A DNA stretch of 64,000 bases from Thalassotalea sp. ND16A (GTDB taxonomy: Bacteria > Pseudomonadota > Gammaproteobacteria > Enterobacterales > Alteromonadaceae), in contig NZ_JQDZ01000068.1 in assembly GCF_000764205.1 (NCBI RefSeq), positions 186,001 to 250,000 on the forward strand, written 5' to 3'. Positions 20,272-29,448 of this stretch are shown in pieces. A program made the translations under genes and the position numbers. How positions within the stretch are numbered: the stretch's first letter is position 1; each line of letters opens with the position of its first letter. The notes beneath the pieces are model-generated. The model was not told the DNA's origin. It saw only the letters and a list, made by a program, of their open reading frames with translations, and searched no databases.

Positions 20272-21162
20272 ATGTCGAGAAAACTACCAGCATTACATTT
20301 ATTCAGTATTTTTGAGGCCGCGGCTCGGCTTGAAAGCTTCAAGCTTGCCAGTGCGGAACTGTTTATTACCCCGTCAGCGGTAAGTCATCAAATAAAAGCC
20401 TTGGAAGAGTTTATTGGTTTTGAGTTGTTCATTCGGAAAACCCGTGGGGTGCAAGTAAATCCTGCCGGAAAAGTGTATCTGCAATACGTGCAACAATCTT
20501 TGGCTTTACTTGAGCAAGGGACGAAAAAGATCAGCAACCAATTTTCATCACCGACCCTAAAAATATCTACTTTTCCAACCATGGCATCCAATGTCATTAT
20601 CCCGCAATTAGGCCTTTTTCAGCAAGCCCATGCAGATATAGACATTCGTATCGAAACGGGGATGAAGGTAGCCGATTTGCGCTATGAAGATTTTGACCTG
20701 GCAATACGCATAGGCGACGGCAAATGGGAAGGGGTAGAAGTGAGAAGATTGGCCGATATCCAAATTGTGGCAATTTGCTCTGCAGACTTTGCCGAAAAAT
20801 ACCAGCTTAATAATATATCGCAACTCAATGATGTGCCGCTAATTGATTTGTCAAATATGGATAATATATGGAAAACCTGGGCGTTTGGTTTTGGCATTAA
20901 AAATTTCTCATCAGAGCATAAACTCACGTTCAGTAACTACGACACCTCATTGCAAGCCGCAGAGCAGGGCTTGGGCTTAGCGTTGGCTATGTTGCCCATT
21001 GAGAATACATTACTAGAGCGTAAACTTGTGGTAAATCCGTTTGACCGTACGTTACCATTCCCGCAGTCCTTGTATGCGGTATACCGCAAAGAGGATAAAC
21101 AGCGTCATGAAATTCATTGCTTTTTAGACTGGCTAGAAAAATCGCCGGCGCTATTAACTTAA
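20272..21162 (+). CDS. LysR-family transcriptional regulator, GcvA-like
   Basis: 296 residues. The N-terminal winged helix-turn-helix (about 6-64) reads LHLFSIFEAAARLESFKLAS and LFITPSAVSHQIKALEEFIG. A periplasmic-binding-protein-like effector domain (about 92-290) follows. The LPALHLFSIFEAAARL opening is typical of the GcvA subgroup. Divergent from the YeeE/YedE pair, it is the obvious candidate to control sulfur uptake; the coinducer is unknown. Confidence 0.92.
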   Translation: MSRKLPALHLFSIFEAAARLESFKLASAELFITPSAVSHQIKALEEFIGFELFIRKTRGVQVNPAGKVYLQYVQQSLALLEQGTKKISNQFSSPTLKISTFPTMASNVIIPQLGLFQQAHADIDIRIETGMKVADLRYEDFDLAIRIGDGKWEGVEVRRLADIQIVAICSADFAEKYQLNNISQLNDVPLIDLSNMDNIWKTWAFGFGIKNFSSEHKLTFSNYDTSLQAAEQGLGLALAMLPIENTLLERKLVVNPFDRTLPFPQSLYAVYRKEDKQRHEIHCFLDWLEKSPALLT

Positions 21163-21212
21163 ACATATTTATACCCGGTTGGTCTTAGGGTAATTGAATT
21201 AATGATTTGCAA

Positions 21213-21235
21213 ATAGGTGAATGATATTCACCTAT
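21213..21235. promoter_or_regulatory. Perfect 23-bp palindrome upstream of a small membrane-protein gene
   Basis: Arms ATAGGTGAAT and ATTCACCTAT separated by GAT; another GGTGAAT half-site follows at 21238. It lies 90 bp before the gene at 21325 and 51 bp after the LysR stop. No T tract follows, so it looks more like an operator than a terminator. Confidence 0.55.
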
Positions 21236-21324
21236 GTGGTGAATATTATACTTTTGTCAGAATGAACAAATTTCACTAATCTTTATCTTATCGACACACG
21301 TTAAACAGTTGTTAGGAGATAAAG

Positions 21325-21621
21325 ATGATCAACCGCAACAATATTACCTTATACCGAGTTATTACTAGCGCAATCGTGATTTTACCAATTGTCGCCATGC
21401 AGACATTGCCATGGTCAATCTTTACCAGCTTGCTATATGTACCATTGTTCAGTTTATTGTTAGCAGCAATTGCGAAATATATTGACTCGCAACTAATGAA
21501 AAGCGTGCTGTTGCAAGAATCACAAGCACTAGTGGCAAATATTCCGCAACTGCCGACCGACAATAACTTTCAATCAGCGGTGGTTAAACCTACAGAGAAA
21601 GGGCAGCAGCAAGCCGCTTAA
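21325..21621 (+). CDS. Small two-helix membrane protein, unknown
   Basis: 98 residues. Two hydrophobic helices (about 12-32 and 34-52) are followed by a hydrophilic C-terminal half ending in a Lys/Gln-rich tail. AGGAG lies 6-7 nt before the ATG, a strong ribosome site. A perfect palindrome 90 bp upstream suggests regulated expression. I recognise no family; the topology suggests a membrane-anchored small protein. Convergent with the retropepsin-like gene. Confidence 0.72.
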   Translation: MINRNNITLYRVITSAIVILPIVAMQTLPWSIFTSLLYVPLFSLLLAAIAKYIDSQLMKSVLLQESQALVANIPQLPTDNNFQSAVVKPTEKGQQQAA

Positions 21622-21682
21622 TACCATGCCAATTTGCAACAGGATGAGTTGACTAAATATTAATGTAGACCGATGTTATTTC

Positions 21683-22933
21683 TTAACGGGGCGAAAGGAA
21701 TAACAAGGCATGTTGTTGATCAATTTCAAATTGAAAATGTTTTAAGAAATTCATACCGAGTAAGCCATCCGCACTGTCTAAACTGGTCAAGTCCATGACC
21801 ACCACTTCAAAATCATAAAGCACCTTATCACCTAGCCCAAACTGCTCGATAATAATTGAGAAGGCCTGTTGATTGCCGCCGGCGGTATTAATACTTAATT
21901 CTCGTTTCACTGATATTTGATCTGACCTTATCAGCCGCTGATATAGCTCGGTTGAAATGACCGTTATTGATGCCCCGGTATCAATTAGCAATGATGTCTG
22001 GTGCCGCTGATTTAGCATCACATCGACGACAAAATGCTCATCGACAGCGGTTAATTCAATGCCTTGCTCTGCGTTGCTGAAGGAGTTAATTAAGCGATTT
22101 AAATCATTAATTTGTGTGGCGTATCCGCTTGTATCTTTGACATTGTCCAGGTAATTAATGGCAGTAGGGATCTCATCTAAATAAATGTACGCCTGAGCAA
22201 GAGCCAGTTGATAAGGCGGATAAGAAAATTCATGCGCCAGTAATGGTGTAGTGAAGTTAATTAAGTGTTGCCATGCTTTTTGATTTTTTAAGACGCTACT
22301 ATGTCGAGCAAAAAGTTGATGTGCCTGATATCGCCATAAATCTTCTTTTTGCCGATCAAAAGCATTACTGATCAATAGATAGTAAGTTTGCAGCGCCCGC
22401 GCGGGTTTATTTATTGCATTTAGCCATTCTATTTTGAGTAATTGCCAAGCTTGCTGGTGCGGAAATCTGTTCTGGTAGGCGGTGATAAAATTACTGAATA
22501 CACTGTACTTGCCTTGGTTTAACCATTGCTTTGCTGCTGCTTGCCATCGCTCGTTCAGCAATCGACTGTTGTGCTCATCGAGCTCATGTAATTGTTCTAA
22601 AAGCTCTATGGCGCTGATAAACTGGTGCACTAAAAACAGTTGTTCGGCTTTTGCGGCCAACATATTTGCTTCATCATTTTCCCGTGGCGAAGATTCATTT
22701 TGCGGATGACTGTTTTGGCGGTTATTTATCGAATCATCGTTAGCAACAGTCAGTTTACTGGAGTTGTTACCATGCACTTTGTTGTCTTGGTTAAGGCGGT
22801 TCTTTGCAGCAATGCGGCTAATACCCTCAGGTGTTGCCAGTGTTTGCTTGGTTAATTGGCTTAACAAAAACAGGTTGCTGGCAATAGATATTGCTAACAA
22901 TATTGTTAATAACCTTACCAATTTTGAATTCAC
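21683..22933 (-). CDS. Membrane-anchored retropepsin-like aspartic protease with TPR-like region
   Basis: 416 residues. An N-terminal signal anchor (about 7-28, LVRLLTILLAISIASNLFLL) is followed by a low-complexity Asn/Ser-rich linker and an alpha-helical repeat-like region (about 85-280). The C-terminal clan AA domain has the catalytic motif LLIDTGASITVIS with Asp at about residue 318, and DGLLGMNFL near 388. Bacterial retropepsins of this type act as homodimers in the periplasm or at the membrane; the substrate is unknown. Single gene, convergent with the small membrane protein. Confidence 0.85.
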   Translation of the reverse strand: MNSKLVRLLTILLAISIASNLFLLSQLTKQTLATPEGISRIAAKNRLNQDNKVHGNNSSKLTVANDDSINNRQNSHPQNESSPRENDEANMLAAKAEQLFLVHQFISAIELLEQLHELDEHNSRLLNERWQAAAKQWLNQGKYSVFSNFITAYQNRFPHQQAWQLLKIEWLNAINKPARALQTYYLLISNAFDRQKEDLWRYQAHQLFARHSSVLKNQKAWQHLINFTTPLLAHEFSYPPYQLALAQAYIYLDEIPTAINYLDNVKDTSGYATQINDLNRLINSFSNAEQGIELTAVDEHFVVDVMLNQRHQTSLLIDTGASITVISTELYQRLIRSDQISVKRELSINTAGGNQQAFSIIIEQFGLGDKVLYDFEVVVMDLTSLDSADGLLGMNFLKHFQFEIDQQHALLFLSPR

Positions 22934-23313
22934 CTTGTATCCTTTTTCAAAGGTTAGAAAATTTGACGATAAATCAGCCGTTTCACTTATTTTATCTTAT
23001 TTAAACGCATTTATGCTAGGGTTATCAGCAAGGACTGTGCCGTAGCCTCAATACTTTGTTTTTATTGGAAAAAATTATTATTTTGAAAGTTCTTGGTCAT
23101 TTAACTGTAAATTAACCTGACAGAAATCTGATGGTTCATAGCTTGAATTTGTTGTAGGTAAACATCTCAGCTTTATGTTTTTTGAAACCGTCATCTACTT
23201 TAGATTATTTTTTTCGCTAGTTATTGTCATGGGAAAAGCCTATATTAATTTTAATAGTAAATTCTTTTAGCTGTTTTTTAATGGTTATCTTAGGTGAAAT
23301 GGTCCGCGATATT
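22934..23313. other. 380-bp intergenic region between divergent genes
   Basis: AT-rich sequence between the protease and the DUF4266 gene. I see no convincing ORF, palindrome or RNA here; it presumably holds both promoters. Confidence 0.4.
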
Positions 23314-23538
23314 ATGAAAAAAATTTTCCAAAGCAATATTCTTCTAATTGTACTGTTAATGAGCAGCGGTTGTTCGTCTTTAGGCGTTGAGCCTTGGGAA
23401 AGGGATCTACTCGCTCGCAAAGAAATGGCATTAAATGCTTCCCCGATAGATGCCGCACTCGATGATCATATTTACTTTTCAAAAGAAGCTTCCAGCGGCG
23501 GCCGCAGTTTTGCTGGTGGAGGTTGTGGGTGCAATTAA
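23314..23538 (+). CDS. DUF4266-family small lipoprotein
   Basis: 74 residues from the ATG at 23314. A lipoprotein signal with lipobox LMSSGCSS (Cys about residue 20) is followed by the DUF4266 hallmark LGVEPWERDLLARKEMAL and a Gly/Cys-rich end (FAGGGCGCN). Probably an outer-membrane-anchored peptide in the periplasm. It always travels with DUF3570 and often ApbE genes in proteobacteria. It overlaps the next gene by 10 nt, so translation is likely coupled. In-frame ATGs further upstream (23281, 23299) would bury the signal peptide. Confidence 0.85.
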   Translation: MKKIFQSNILLIVLLMSSGCSSLGVEPWERDLLARKEMALNASPIDAALDDHIYFSKEASSGGRSFAGGGCGCN

Positions 23539-24854
23539 CCAATAAACTGCAGAAAACAAACCAGCAAACATTAGCGAGAAACAAATCAAAAAATTTAAAA
23601 TCGCTGTTAACCGCGGCCACATGCTCTTTACTTGGCACAACCGGGCAAGTCAATGCCAAAGCCCAAAGCCAGACCGAAGAAAACCAATGGCAATTTGACA
23701 CTGCGCTAATGTATTACGGTGAAACCGATAGAGTGACTGCCGTGGAAGGCATCATTGCCGCGACCAAAGAATTTGATGATGAGGAATTTCTCAGCCTAAA
23801 GCTAACCATAGACTCGTTAACCGGAGCTTCCGCTAATGGTGCCGTGGCCCAGCCGTATGTTCAAACCTTTGCCCGACCTTCAGGAAAAGGTACTTTTGAT
23901 GTACCCGCTGGAGAAACGCCACTCGATGATACGTTTAAAGATACCCGGGTACAGGTTAATGCATCCTGGGCGCAACCTTTAACTACTGACTACACCATAA
24001 GCACCGGGCTGCATGCATCGAAAGAGTATGATTATGTATCGCTTGGCCTCAATGCCAGCCTGACACGAGATTTTAATAAAAAAAATACCACCGTCGCGGT
24101 TGGTTTCGCAGCATTTTATGATGAAATTGAACCCGAAGGGGGAATTCCAAATCCTTTAGCGATATTACCAGAGCCAAAAACAACGGCGATTGATGACCGT
24201 CCACGCATTGGCTCTAGCGATAATAAGACCACTATCGATGTGCTGCTTGGGCTTACGCAAGTGATCAACCGCCGGGCGATCATGCAATTTAATTATTCAT
24301 TCTCTAAGGTAGATGGGTATTTAACAGACCCGTTTAAAATTGTATCTGTGGTTGACGATTTAGGGTTGGTACAAAACCAAATCTATGAAAAACGCCCAGA
24401 CAACAGGCAAAAGCACAGTATATTTTGGCAAACTAAATATCACTTTACCTCAACGGTTGTCGATTTTTCATATCGCTATCTATGGGATGACTGGGAAATT
24501 AGCTCGCACACTTTTGAGCTTCGTTATCGTATTCCGTTTGGTACTGGTTATATAGAGCCGCACCTTAGGCATTACATGCAAGAAGCCGCTGAATTTTATC
24601 GACCGTTTATTGAGCAAGGCGACGCTTATCCAAGTTATGTAAGTGCCGATTACCGCGTTGGTGAGATGAATGCCTATACCCTAGGTTTTAAATACGGTTT
24701 GCCATTAAAAAATGGTCAGGAGCTGTCTTTTAGAATCGAATATTATCAACAAGACCCTGAAAATCCGGGTTATGATTTACCCGGCGTTCTCCAAGATGTG
24801 GAGTTGTTTGAATCGGTTGAAGCCTTGATCGTCCAGATAAATTATTCTTTTTAG
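23529..24854 (+). CDS. DUF3570-family outer-membrane beta-barrel-like protein
   Basis: About 441 residues. The GTG at 23529 has GGAGG six nucleotides upstream; a TTG at 23523 is an alternative. A signal-like segment (LLTAATCSLLGTTG) precedes cleavage near VNAKAQ. The mature part alternates polar and aromatic residues and ends ALIVQINYSF with a terminal Phe, the outer-membrane beta-barrel signature. DUF3570 proteins are of unknown function. The operon order DUF4266-DUF3570-ApbE points to a role in a flavin-dependent envelope redox process (inference). Confidence 0.87.
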   Translation: MQLTNKLQKTNQQTLARNKSKNLKSLLTAATCSLLGTTGQVNAKAQSQTEENQWQFDTALMYYGETDRVTAVEGIIAATKEFDDEEFLSLKLTIDSLTGASANGAVAQPYVQTFARPSGKGTFDVPAGETPLDDTFKDTRVQVNASWAQPLTTDYTISTGLHASKEYDYVSLGLNASLTRDFNKKNTTVAVGFAAFYDEIEPEGGIPNPLAILPEPKTTAIDDRPRIGSSDNKTTIDVLLGLTQVINRRAIMQFNYSFSKVDGYLTDPFKIVSVVDDLGLVQNQIYEKRPDNRQKHSIFWQTKYHFTSTVVDFSYRYLWDDWEISSHTFELRYRIPFGTGYIEPHLRHYMQEAAEFYRPFIEQGDAYPSYVSADYRVGEMNAYTLGFKYGLPLKNGQELSFRIEYYQQDPENPGYDLPGVLQDVELFESVEALIVQINYSF

Positions 24855-25774
24855 TGATGACCCTCAAGCCAGCTCGTACCGTTGAAATACAACCCACAAA
24901 CTTTGGTTTTCTTACGCGCTTTCACGCGATGGCAAGTCCTTGTGAGGTGCTTATCAACTCAACAGATAAGCTAATTGCCAAGAACGTGGGTCAGGCAGTC
25001 GCTAAGGAAGCCTGGCGCATTGAAGATAAGTACTCGAGGTATCTGAACACCAGCACCTGCGCTAAAATAAATGCCAGTAATGGCAAACCGGTTAGCATTG
25101 ATGAAGAAACCTATAAATTATTAGACTTTGCCAGGCAATGTTTCCTGATGAGTGATGGCGCGTTTGACATTACTTCCGGGGTTCTTGCGAAAGCGTGGAA
25201 GTTTGATGGTAGTGACAATATTCCTGAACAAGATAAAATACAGCCGCTCCTTAAATACATTGGTTTTGATCGAGTATCCTTAACGGAAAACTCTGTCGCC
25301 CTTGGCCAAGGTATGGAAATTGACTTTGGTGGTATTGGTAAAGAATATGCGGTAGATCTCAGCTTGCAAATCGCAAAAAAACTAACCTCAATACCGGTGC
25401 TCATTAATTTTGGTGGCGATATTGCGGCATCAGCGCCGCCACGAGACGGCAAGCCTTGGCAAGTGGGTATTGAACACCCAGGCTTTGCCAATTCAAACAC
25501 TGAAAAATCACCACCATTAGTTGTCAGCATCAGTAGCGGCGCGTTGGCAACCAGTGGTGATGCGAGACGGTTTTTGCTAAAAGATGGTGAACGCTATTCA
25601 CACGTGCTAAATCCGAAAACCGGCTACTCGATTGTTGGCGCGCCAAAATCAATCACGGTTACTGCGCCAAACTGTATTCAGGCAGGATTCATTGCCACCT
25701 TAGCCTTATTGCAAGGCGCACAAGCCGAGCAGTTTTTACAAGATCAAGACATCGGCCATTGGTGTATTTGGTAG
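24854..25774 (+). CDS. ApbE family FAD:protein FMN transferase
   Basis: Transfers FMN from FAD to a Thr/Ser of target proteins such as those with FMN-binding domains. 306 residues. It starts at a GTG overlapping the DUF3570 stop (TAGTG) or at the ATG three bases on. Core motifs are FHAMASPCEV at the N-terminus, DGAFDITSGVL with the Mg/FAD region, EIDFGGIGKEYAVD, INFGGDI, and SGALATSGDARRF with HVLNPKTGYS. No signal peptide or lipobox is evident, unlike many ApbE proteins, so it may act in the cytoplasm. No flavinylation target is adjacent. Confidence 0.92.
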   Translation: MMTLKPARTVEIQPTNFGFLTRFHAMASPCEVLINSTDKLIAKNVGQAVAKEAWRIEDKYSRYLNTSTCAKINASNGKPVSIDEETYKLLDFARQCFLMSDGAFDITSGVLAKAWKFDGSDNIPEQDKIQPLLKYIGFDRVSLTENSVALGQGMEIDFGGIGKEYAVDLSLQIAKKLTSIPVLINFGGDIAASAPPRDGKPWQVGIEHPGFANSNTEKSPPLVVSISSGALATSGDARRFLLKDGERYSHVLNPKTGYSIVGAPKSITVTAPNCIQAGFIATLALLQGAQAEQFLQDQDIGHWCIW

Positions 25775-25873
25775 TTTCCAATACTTATCTATATTCAATA
25801 ATCAGCCATTGTTATCACGATACTTGTTGATTTGGTTGATTTGATTTTGGCTTAGCTGCACTGTTAATCCAAG

Positions 25874-26116
25874 TCAGTTTTCGCCATAAATGTTCAATGG
25901 TCCTTGTGAATGTTTTTGCAGCCACAAGGAGGACAGTTTTATCTGCATAGCCAAACTGATTAAAGCAATAACTAAGGTGAGAGTGGAACCACAATATTGA
26001 TATAAGCCAAGCCCCATTCGACCAAATGGTGCCAATAACAAGAGCAGTTTTTCCCCTATCGTAATGCGAGATACAGACTTGTTACTGGTTTGCAGGTGGA
26101 AATTCATCATCTTCAC
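25874..26116 (-). CDS. Possible small membrane protein
   Basis: 80 residues with two hydrophobic stretches (about 24-40 and 46-66) in an otherwise polar frame. It could start at 26116 or three codons in. There is no recognised motif, and the ribosome site (GTGAAG) is weak. It lies between ApbE and the repeat element upstream of the DUF885 3' end. It could be spurious. Confidence 0.35.
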   Translation of the reverse strand: MKMMNFHLQTSNKSVSRITIGEKLLLLLAPFGRMGLGLYQYCGSTLTLVIALISLAMQIKLSSLWLQKHSQGPLNIYGEN

Positions 26117-26261
26117 TGTAAATAGTGGTGGCTTTACCGCCCATTATATTATTATGTTATTTATAATATAAATGTAAGTTTTAGCTGCGTTTACTCAACT
26201 AACTCAGTAAGTTATTTTTCAAAGATAAGTGAAAAAGTTTACTTTAATAGATAAAAACGCC

Positions 26262-26480
26262 ACACTGCTTGCACCTTGTACCCAGCTTTTAGCTACGGGC
26301 TACGAGCCGCTGGCAGATCCCATTAGCTATCAACATAGAGATTGTCTTTAACATCACTAAGTTTGAAAGATAGGCATTATCATAACATAAAATGTCCTGC
26401 CCGTAGCCCTCCAATAAACACTACCCCAACCCGGAACCATACTCAATCTGCTTGTACCTTGTACCTTGTACCTCGCACCT
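26262..26480. repeat. Heptamer-flanked palindromic element, inverted orientation
   Basis: Starts CTGCTTGCACCTTGTACCC, then GCTACGGGCTACGAGC. The core reads, on the minus strand, GGGCAGGACATTTTATG and is clearly related to the core of the 7.9-8.4 kb copies (GGGCAGGATATTTTATG). It ends with TTGTACC x3 plus TCGCACC at 26452-26479, 4 nt before the DUF885 stop codon. Same architecture, opposite strand. Confidence 0.82.
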
Positions 26481-26483
26481 AGT

Positions 26484-28367
26484 TTACTTACTCGCTATCC
26501 AGTCATTAACTTTTTGCTCAAGTATGGCCATCGGCAATGCACCATTTAATAGCACCACATCATGAAATTCAGCGATATCAAATTGATCGCCGAGCAGTTC
26601 TTTTGCTTGCTTGCGCAGATTCAGTATTTTAAGCATGCCTAATTTATAACCTAATGCTTGGCCAGGCCAGGCCATATAACGCTCGATTTCGGCTTTCGCT
26701 TCACTCAACGGCGCGCCGGTATTTTCCATCATATAATCAATGGCTTGTTCTCTGGTCCACTTCTTATAGTGAATACCGGTATCGACCACTAAACGTACAG
26801 CCCGAAAAATTTCGGCTTTTAACCGGCCTAAATTGGCATACGGATCATGTTGATATATGCCCATTTCATAAGCGACTTGCTCAGCATATAAAGCCCAACC
26901 TTCAACGTAAGCGTTATAAGCGGCAAACTTACGTAAAACAGGCAGTTGTGCCTGTGCCATATTCAAAGATATTTGCCAATGATGACCCGGGTTGGTTTCA
27001 TGGAAGGTTAGGGTGGGCAGATCAAACTTGGGTAAATTTTCAATATCCCTCAGGTTTATCCAAAATACTCCGGGCTTTGACCCATCTAGCGTTGGTGGAT
27101 TATATTGGCCGCCGGAGTTACCCTCCTCAATTTCTTTAGGAAACGCTTTTACCTCTACTTGATATTTTATTGGGGTTTTAAACTGGCTCGGCATAATTTC
27201 ATTGATGCGATTAATTTCAGTATTTAAATCATCAATAACTTGTTGTCTGCCGGCATCGGTTGCCGGGTAGGAAAACCTTGATTCTTTGGCCAATGCATTA
27301 ATACGCTGAGAAACACTGCCTTGCTGATAATTAAGCTGGTTTAAAATGGAATCCATATCGGCGCTTATACGGACAACCTCTTGTAAACCAATATTATGTA
27401 TTTCCGCCGCCGATAAATTGGAATCGCCCTGCGACTTAATCGAATATTGATAAAAACGATCACCACCAGGTTGCGCCCAAATACCATCACCTGTTGGCGC
27501 TTTATCTTGATAACTGGCGACTGTCTTGCTCACCTGTCGAAAAGCTGGGTAGATGTTTTGCGCAATCACCTGCTGTAATTTTGCTATTAGCGTGTTTTTA
27601 TCGGTTTCGTTAATTTGCGTTAACGGAGTTAGCGATTCAATAAAATGAGTGTATATTCGATTGTCTTTGACCGCGACTTTATTGTAACCATCTAAATAAG
27701 TTAGCGCAGAGTGAATAATAGCAACTGGCGGGATCCAGCCTTGCTCGGCATCAACAACGAATTTTTTCTCGACTTGCTTGATTTGCTCGGCGAACATGAT
27801 TACCCGCTGCAAATAATTTTGGGCGTCCGTCAGGGATATAATTTTTTGTCCGTCAGTAAAGGTATACAGGGTATCAATCATTGGTCCATTAATTTGATTG
27901 ATAATATACGGCTGATGGCCAAAATAAGCATCAATAAAGCCGATAGGGTGCTCGGCGGAACCGGCAAAGAAACGAAACAGGTTCGCCATTACTTTTCGGT
28001 TATCTTCATCAAGCTGTTGGTGATTACTCTCAATTTGGTTAAGCAGTCTGGCTTTTGCTCTTAAGAATTTGCGAAATTCAACCTCGGCAGTTAACTCATA
28101 ATTGTCGAGCTTGTCATGATAATAATAGCCAGCGTCTTGCTGATTGATCCCCACCAGAGACGCAAATTGTGGCTTCATTTTGAAATAACTTTTGCTGGCG
28201 CTATCAATCGTTTGATAAAGCGACGCATGTATTGGCTCGTCAGTTGCCCCGATCACTTCCAGTTGTGGCTGTGGTTTGGTTTTTACTACAGTGACGATTT
28301 GTTCCTTGTCTGAACAACTTATCGATAGTGCCAATGATGGTAAGAATAACCATGTTTTTAACTTCAT
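26484..28367 (-). CDS. DUF885-family lipoprotein, probable metallopeptidase
   Basis: 627 residues. A lipoprotein signal (SLALSISCSDKE, Cys about residue 18) precedes a long helical domain. The DUF885 signature TFHETNPGHHWQISL supplies a HExxxGHH putative zinc site, and about 30 residues later AYVEGWALYAEQ gives the acidic partner. The fold resembles M32-like zinc carboxypeptidases. Probably lipid-anchored in the periplasm and active on peptides, but members are poorly characterised. Its 3' end abuts a heptamer element. Confidence 0.88.
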   Translation of the reverse strand: MKLKTWLFLPSLALSISCSDKEQIVTVVKTKPQPQLEVIGATDEPIHASLYQTIDSASKSYFKMKPQFASLVGINQQDAGYYYHDKLDNYELTAEVEFRKFLRAKARLLNQIESNHQQLDEDNRKVMANLFRFFAGSAEHPIGFIDAYFGHQPYIINQINGPMIDTLYTFTDGQKIISLTDAQNYLQRVIMFAEQIKQVEKKFVVDAEQGWIPPVAIIHSALTYLDGYNKVAVKDNRIYTHFIESLTPLTQINETDKNTLIAKLQQVIAQNIYPAFRQVSKTVASYQDKAPTGDGIWAQPGGDRFYQYSIKSQGDSNLSAAEIHNIGLQEVVRISADMDSILNQLNYQQGSVSQRINALAKESRFSYPATDAGRQQVIDDLNTEINRINEIMPSQFKTPIKYQVEVKAFPKEIEEGNSGGQYNPPTLDGSKPGVFWINLRDIENLPKFDLPTLTFHETNPGHHWQISLNMAQAQLPVLRKFAAYNAYVEGWALYAEQVAYEMGIYQHDPYANLGRLKAEIFRAVRLVVDTGIHYKKWTREQAIDYMMENTGAPLSEAKAEIERYMAWPGQALGYKLGMLKILNLRKQAKELLGDQFDIAEFHDVVLLNGALPMAILEQKVNDWIASK

Positions 28368-28479
28368 TGTTTTGCCCTTAGGTACGGTTTTAAATTATAC
28401 TTTAACACTAAGATTTTATTTTGCTTTTAATTATACTGTATAAAGATCAGATATTTGAGAAACCATTGAGAACACTAAT

Positions 28480-29316
28480 ATGAAAAAAACTGTTTTACTG
28501 GGCCTGTCTGTCGCCCTTCTTGCCGCTTGTGCTAAATCTCCTACCGGACGAAATCAAGTGTTGCTGCACTCTCCGGGTCAGTTAAATACCATGGGCGCCC
28601 AATCGTTTGAACAAATGAAAGAGCAACAAACCATTAGTCACGATAAAAGCGTGAATGCCTTTGTGCAATGTGTCGCCAATGCGATCACCCCCAATGTCGA
28701 CCCGAAAGTTCATAAAGGCAGTTGGGAAGTCGTCGTATTTGACTCAGAACAAATCAATGCTTTTGCGCTGCCAGGGGGCAAAATAGGCGTGTATACCGGT
28801 ATTTTAAATGTGACTGAAAATGCCGGCCAACTTGCGGCGATAATTGGTCATGAAGTCGGCCATGTTATTGCCCAGCATTCCAATGAAAGATTATCATCAA
28901 CGCAATTATCGCAAGTGGGCTTAGTGGTAGCAGGAGCCACAATGGCAGCATCTGACGTTGATAATAAAGCGTTGATCTTGGCCGGGTTAGGTGTGGGCGT
29001 GCAATACGGGATATTAATGCCTTATGGTCGTGCCCATGAAACCGAAGCCGATATCATTGGTCAAAAATTGATGGCGGTGTCTGGCTTTGACCCTCGAGAG
29101 AGTGTGGCACTTTGGCAGAATATGGCCAAACAAGGCAAGGATGCACCACCTGAGTTTTTCTCCACTCACCCGTCAAACCAGACACGGATTAATGGCCTGA
29201 GTAAAAACTTGGCAACCACAGAGCCGTTATACGCACAAAGGCGAGTTACCCCGAATTGTATTAAACCGAAAATTCCCAAGCCAAAAGCTAAGGATGCAGG
29301 CGCTAAGAAACAATAA
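28480..29316 (+). CDS. M48-family zinc metallopeptidase lipoprotein (LoiP-like)
   Basis: 278 residues. A lipoprotein signal (LLGLSVALLAACAKSP, Cys near residue 17) is followed by an M48 domain: NAFALPGGKIGVYTG, the zinc motif HEVGHVIAQHS, and the third ligand in HETEADIIGQKLM. Followed by FFSTHPSNQTRI typical of the family and a Lys/Pro-rich tail. Such proteases sit in the outer membrane and degrade misassembled envelope proteins. Divergent from the DUF885 gene. Confidence 0.93.
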   Translation: MKKTVLLGLSVALLAACAKSPTGRNQVLLHSPGQLNTMGAQSFEQMKEQQTISHDKSVNAFVQCVANAITPNVDPKVHKGSWEVVVFDSEQINAFALPGGKIGVYTGILNVTENAGQLAAIIGHEVGHVIAQHSNERLSSTQLSQVGLVVAGATMAASDVDNKALILAGLGVGVQYGILMPYGRAHETEADIIGQKLMAVSGFDPRESVALWQNMAKQGKDAPPEFFSTHPSNQTRINGLSKNLATTEPLYAQRRVTPNCIKPKIPKPKAKDAGAKKQ

Positions 29317-29448
29317 CTGAGTAAATAGTAAACCGTGCAATCCCGGCCATTGAAAAAATAGTAAATAGTCGTTACTTTTTGCCTTAAAGCGCTACTGTAT
29401 TCGGGGCGAGTATGCTAAACTTGCTGCCGAATTTTTTCCGAATAAGAA

